Assembly (NCBI GenBank): GCA_028023455.1 | Contig: JAQFVV010006293.1 | Location: 2,119,844 to 2,183,843, forward strand | From: Epiperipatus broadwayi | Lineage: Eukaryota; Onychophora; Udeonychophora; Euonychophora; Peripatidae | Length of the DNA stretch: 64,000 nt | Direction of reading: 5' to 3' | In this document: positions 60,518 through 64,000 of the stretch, piece after piece | Layout: the number at the start of each line of letters is the position of its first letter | How positions within the stretch are numbered: the first letter of the stretch is position 1 | Position numbers and translations under genes: made by a program | The notes under the pieces: generated by a model | Database searches by the model: none | The model's input: the letters and a program-made list of their open reading frames with translations, nothing else | Told to the model about the DNA's origin: nothing

Positions 60518-60889
60518 CCCACTGAGTTATGTGGCATTGAAAATTATGAAAAGACAGAATGATACCACTTTGTCTTTAAGCTTTGTTCTTATATAAGCTT
60601 ATGGGGTAAATTCAGTGCATTATTTTAATTTATGTACACAGAGTAAATTGTCTGGAATCACCATTAATATATTTAGAGAATGAAGAGTTTTACTTTTAAG
60701 CCTCTGAATATTAGATGAAAAATGGTGATTCCAAATCATTTAATCTAAACATAGATTAAAACAGACACAATTCACTCTATAATTTTTAAACTACATCATA
60801 AACTAAACTTATATAACAACAAAGCTTAAAGGTAGAGTAATATTATTTCTGTCCTTTTGTGGTTTTTGGCATGACATAATTCAGTGGGA
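60518..60889. repeat. Foldback element, arms about 150-170 bp
   Basis: 60518-60664 pairs with 60722-60889. Matched landmarks are CCCACTGAGTTATGT / ACATAATTCAGTGGG, AAGCTTTGTTCTTATATAAG / TTATATAACAACAAAGCTT, and GGAATCACCATT / AATGGTGATTCC. A 57-bp loop separates the arms. The outer ends read CTCCCACTGA and TCAGTGGGAA. No coding content. Similar in style to the foldback at 8748-9012 but unrelated in sequence. Confidence 0.85.
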
Positions 60890-61019
60890 AAAAGTTTCTT
60901 GTGTTTCAGTTACAGACATTTAAAAATTATTATTTATTATTATCTATGTATGCATGTGTATATATATTTCAAAAATGAAATGCATGGATGATAGAACAAG
61001 TATCGCTAATATCTTTAAA

Positions 61020-61260
61020 AGAATTAAGAAACTGAAATAAGTTGAACTGGACATATTGCTAGAAGAGATGACAATAGATTTACAATTGAAGGTTTAAACT
61101 GAATCCCAAGAAGTTATAAAAGACCCAGAAAGATACCACATATTAAATAGATGAATGAAATAAGGAATCTTACTGATATACTATGGAGAAGACAGGCTAG
61201 TGATCAGGGAAACTGGATTAAATTTGGAGAAAGCTTTATCGGAGTGAATTGATAATGATT
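61020..61260 (+). pseudogene. LINE ORF2 C-terminal tail
   Basis: With small frame changes it reads RIKKLK-WxGHIARRDDNRFT followed by IEGLNWIPRSYKRP. Then comes RKIPHIK-MNEIRNLTDILW, with RRQASDQGNWIKFGESFI at the end (61025-61250). This is the highly conserved last segment of the LINE also seen at 55.4-56.1 kb (IERIKRLKW, TIEVLN, YYKRLRK). Two tryptophans are replaced by stops (TGG to TGA), consistent with neutral decay. Everything upstream is missing, so it is a 5'-truncated insertion. 61260-61500 may be its 3' untranslated tail. Confidence 0.72.
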
Positions 61261-61569
61261 TGAAATTATGATGATTGTATATTACTTTGGATGTATAATT
61301 TTAATAATTTAATTATTTTTGTTACTATATTGTTTTGTTTTGTTTTTTTAAACTTATAATAGCTTGTATATTAATGATACTTTTTTTCTGTATTCATTAA
61401 GTTGTTGTGATTCTATAGATTAATAGAAGTTGATTTTTTTTAAAAACTGGACTGCTGTAAATAGAAGGTTTTTTTTAATAGCAGAATAAAAATGAATGTC
61501 TAACTTGTATTTAAAAATTGTAGAAGAAATTTAAAAAATAGTTTGGGGGGGGGGGTGAATATGAAAGAA

Positions 61570-61730
61570 AAAAAATATGAATTTGTAGATATCAGAATGG
61601 TGAAGATATAATTCATTTCATACTATCTTGTAGTAGTCATGGCAGATCTATAAGCTATCAGATATCTTGCTAGAATGTATGATTTAATGTTTAACCAATC
61701 TATTGTAACTGAATTGTGTTAAAAAATAAT
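61570..61730 (+). pseudogene. Possible C-terminal Cys/His knuckle of a retroelement
   Basis: Two frames together give NGEDIIHFILSCSSHGRSIS, then YLARMYDLMFNQSIVTEL. The first resembles the E-D-T-x-H-x4-C part of a terminal knuckle. The second resembles the YLxRHDxVAKxxY segment that follows it in some mollusc retroelements. The first cysteine pair is lost. This is weak evidence from a short block. Confidence 0.3.
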
Positions 61731-61739
61731 AAAGTTTAT

Positions 61740-63125
61740 CTCTTCACAAATAAGTAATTCAAATTTATTGTTAGTTTTAAAATAATTTATAAGCAAAGTA
61801 ACTACATGTTATTTATAATATTATTGTGTATGTTTGTTAAGTTCTCTATCCAAATGCAGATTTATAGTATCAGAAATAACAAATGTTGAGCATGCTTGAG
61901 TTTTCAGATTGAACACAGCAATCAGAACTTTTTTAACTAAAATATGTTACAGATACTAGTATTAAATGTTAGAACCAAGAACTAATCAAAACAGGTTCAC
62001 TATATATTCTTATAATTAAATGGAAAAATTAGATATAGTTGCCTCCATCTGAATATTTTTTTTGCTAGCCCCATATAGATTTTAATAACCACTTGATATT
62101 TTTTAGAACAACTTTTAAATTCCAGTTACCAAAAAGTTTTTAAATACAAAATTTCTGTTTATAAAACCTTTTTGATCATGATTTTCAAACAATATCTAAA
62201 GTATGCCTACTGTTACTTCCAGAAAAACAAGATTTTATATGCTGTGACTCATGCATGAAGAAATGGAATGGTTTAATGTGATGAGCAATATATGATTATA
62301 GGAAGTACAAGATTAGGGTAAGAAATAAGTGAGTTGTAAGATAACTGTATGGAAATAATAAAGAAAAGAATGTGTAATTGAAAAATCTTATATGATAAAT
62401 AAGAAAAGATTTTTATTCAATTATATACTTATGCAAAATACATCTTAAAATCAGCATTAAGAGAGCTTAGAGAATCACTCATAATTTAGTAGCAAATTAA
62501 CACCTGAGTGAATAAAAAAGAAATTCAAGAAATAAATCAATTGAAGAAGAATATTAGGAAAATTTATTGGATACAAAATATAAATTTCAATAGTTGATGG
62601 TTAAATGATAATTTTAAGTAATAGATGGGAAATTTTTTTAATGAAAAAATTAAAGGATATTTTGGTACAGTCAGTAAATTATGTAACAAATAAAAGAGCA
62701 AAAAAAAAAGTGAAGGTCAATTATAAGATAATCAGTATAATAAAAGACAAAACAAAATTGAAGGTATAAGTGGGGAAGAAATAACTTAAATATAACACTG
62801 TAGATTGTTTTTCAATGATTCCAATTTTATTATAGAAAGGGATTAACATACTAACTATAAATTATTGGATAATTAGTTTAATTGCTTATACATCTAAAAC
62901 GTTGTGACTCTTGATTATATGGATTTCTATTAGGTTAAGTATGTTTTTATCAAAAGAAACCAAAATAACAGAAGAAGATTAAAAGATTAAAAAAATTAAT
63001 GGTTTGTTTCATTTATCAGAAAAAATATTATTTTATTGGATATTTTGAAAATTAAAAATATACATTAAAAAGGAAGAAGTCTGATAATAAAAAAAATGAA
63101 TTAGAAAGATTTTTAAGATTGGAAT
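61740..63125. other. AT-rich stretch, nothing recognised
   Basis: A-rich purine tracts on the plus strand between 62300 and 63110. No coding or structural signal. Confidence 0.5.
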
Positions 63126-63131
63126 ATTTTA

Positions 63132-63210
63132 TGGTAGGTAGGTAGGCAAACACGGGCGGGTGGATGTATGACAGACAGACAGATAGATAGATAGATAGAT
63201 AGATGGATAG
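63132..63210. repeat. Compound (GGTA)n, (GACA)n, (GATA)n microsatellite
   Basis: A GGTA run, a short G-rich spacer (CACGGGCGGGTGG), then GACA and a GATA run of about six units. Confidence 0.95.
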
Positions 63211-63514
63211 AAGTAGTTTAAAACCTGATAAAATATATCACAACTCTTATACATGATTTCAGCTTACTCAATGTTGTTGTTTCAGTTTGTTTGTTTTTTT
63301 TGTTTCACTACAGCTATCCCTCTTACTGTAAGCTTTAGTAATGTGGTAGATAGAAGTGCTTATAGTTGTTTAAAAACTAAAAACACCATAATGTATAGAA
63401 ACGAACTGGTTTCAATTCTATATGATTATACAGGCAAGTTGGCTTAAATTTGAAACATTTATGTTTTTTAAATTTAGCTGATAGCTTGATAGTGAAACAA
63501 GAATGTAAATATTG

Positions 63515-63660
63515 GCTGGCAGAAGAAAAGTGGATTAGATCCTAAAGATCTATATACTGGTCCAAGATTCAAAGCTCTTCAATGATGAAAGCTATAAGCT
63601 TGAAACTAATGGGGATATTGGATAGGATGGCACTGGATAGGAATTTATTATTTCTGCCTC
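63515..63660 (+). repeat. Diverged copy of the hammerhead-type repeat
   Basis: It shares GATCCTAA(A)GATCTAT, TCCAAG, TGATGAAAGCTATAAGCT, GAAACTA and GGATAGGA with the copies at 29.1-29.7 kb and 58.9 kb. The order ATGATGA (63582-63588), AAGC-TATAA-GCTT, GAAAC (63602-63606) gives a perfect four-pair stem II. However, the first two core bases are AA instead of CT and the GTC site is ATG, so this copy should not cleave. It shows that stem II pairing is kept while its bases differ. Confidence 0.65.
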
Positions 63661-64000
63661 TGTCAATTAGCTGATATAAAATAAAAAAAGAATCTACTGA
63701 TGTATAATTTTTAGTAATACAGACAGAAAAACTCTATGATGTTAGATGCTGCTAAAATGTATTGGCTTTTATTTTTAAAGCATCAAATTTAAAATATAGT
63801 TTGCTTGCTAAAAGGAATCAACCAAGTTTTGATGACTATTATATGGATCAATCTTTGTATAAAAAATTTATCTAATTAGTTTTATATTTAAATTTTGTTG
63901 TATTGTTTGTCATTTGAGGTAACATTTAAATTTTGAGTGGCAAACCAATACCAGGAAGTGATTATTGTATGGTAGAATTTATCAAATGTAAACTGGCGAT

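Overview
The window looks like intergenic DNA from a large, AT-rich animal genome. It holds no convincing host gene. No reading frame continues beyond about 150 codons, most of the longer ones fall inside decayed retroelements, and no exon chain is visible. The mixture of Penelope-like elements (PLEs) with GIY-YIG endonucleases, several lineages of APE-type LINEs, tRNA-derived short elements, a pogo-like transposase remnant and many foldback repeats fits an invertebrate metazoan. The LINE types recall those abundant in cephalopods and other molluscs, but that is an impression from memory, not a demonstrated assignment.

Layout. 1-1640: a 0.5-kb palindrome followed by a PLE GIY-YIG fragment. 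3.2-4.1 kb: two possible retroposed sequences. 5.5-8.7 kb and 12.06-15.29 kb: two copies of an unidentified ~3.2-kb repeat, with a foldback element and minisatellites between them. 15.6-17.6 kb: a second PLE remnant, then a LINE C-terminus. 18.3-21.9 kb: a stretch that may be bounded by short inverted termini. 21.9-28.6 kb: featureless AT-rich DNA. 28.7-31.2 kb: a LINE interrupted by a 716-bp element that has 13-bp target-site duplications and hammerhead-ribozyme-like motifs. 31.8-32.5 kb: a pogo/Tigger-type remnant. 33.9 kb and 43.7 kb: tRNA-like short elements. 36.1-39.1 kb: the best preserved PLE, with a head-to-head palindrome on the left, RT, GIY-YIG, and a right pseudo-LTR that carries a tRNA-like promoter. 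39.1-41.6 kb: an almost full-length decayed LINE on the minus strand. 45.4-50.9 kb: a LINE with two ORFs on the plus strand. 55.4-56.1 kb, 61.0-61.3 kb and 61.6-61.7 kb: further LINE pieces. 57.7-60.9 kb and 63.5 kb: palindromic and dispersed repeats.

The unifying pattern is repeated head-to-head (foldback) organisation: about seven large palindromes in 64 kb. Two of them sit immediately upstream of PLE bodies in the same orientation. Members of one repeat family carry a block resembling the hammerhead core (CTGATGA, short stem, GAAAC, GTC). This is consistent with known PLE biology (pseudo-LTRs, partial inverted copies, embedded hammerheads). The elements appear dead: every coding region carries frameshifts or stops. 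All alignments were done by eye.
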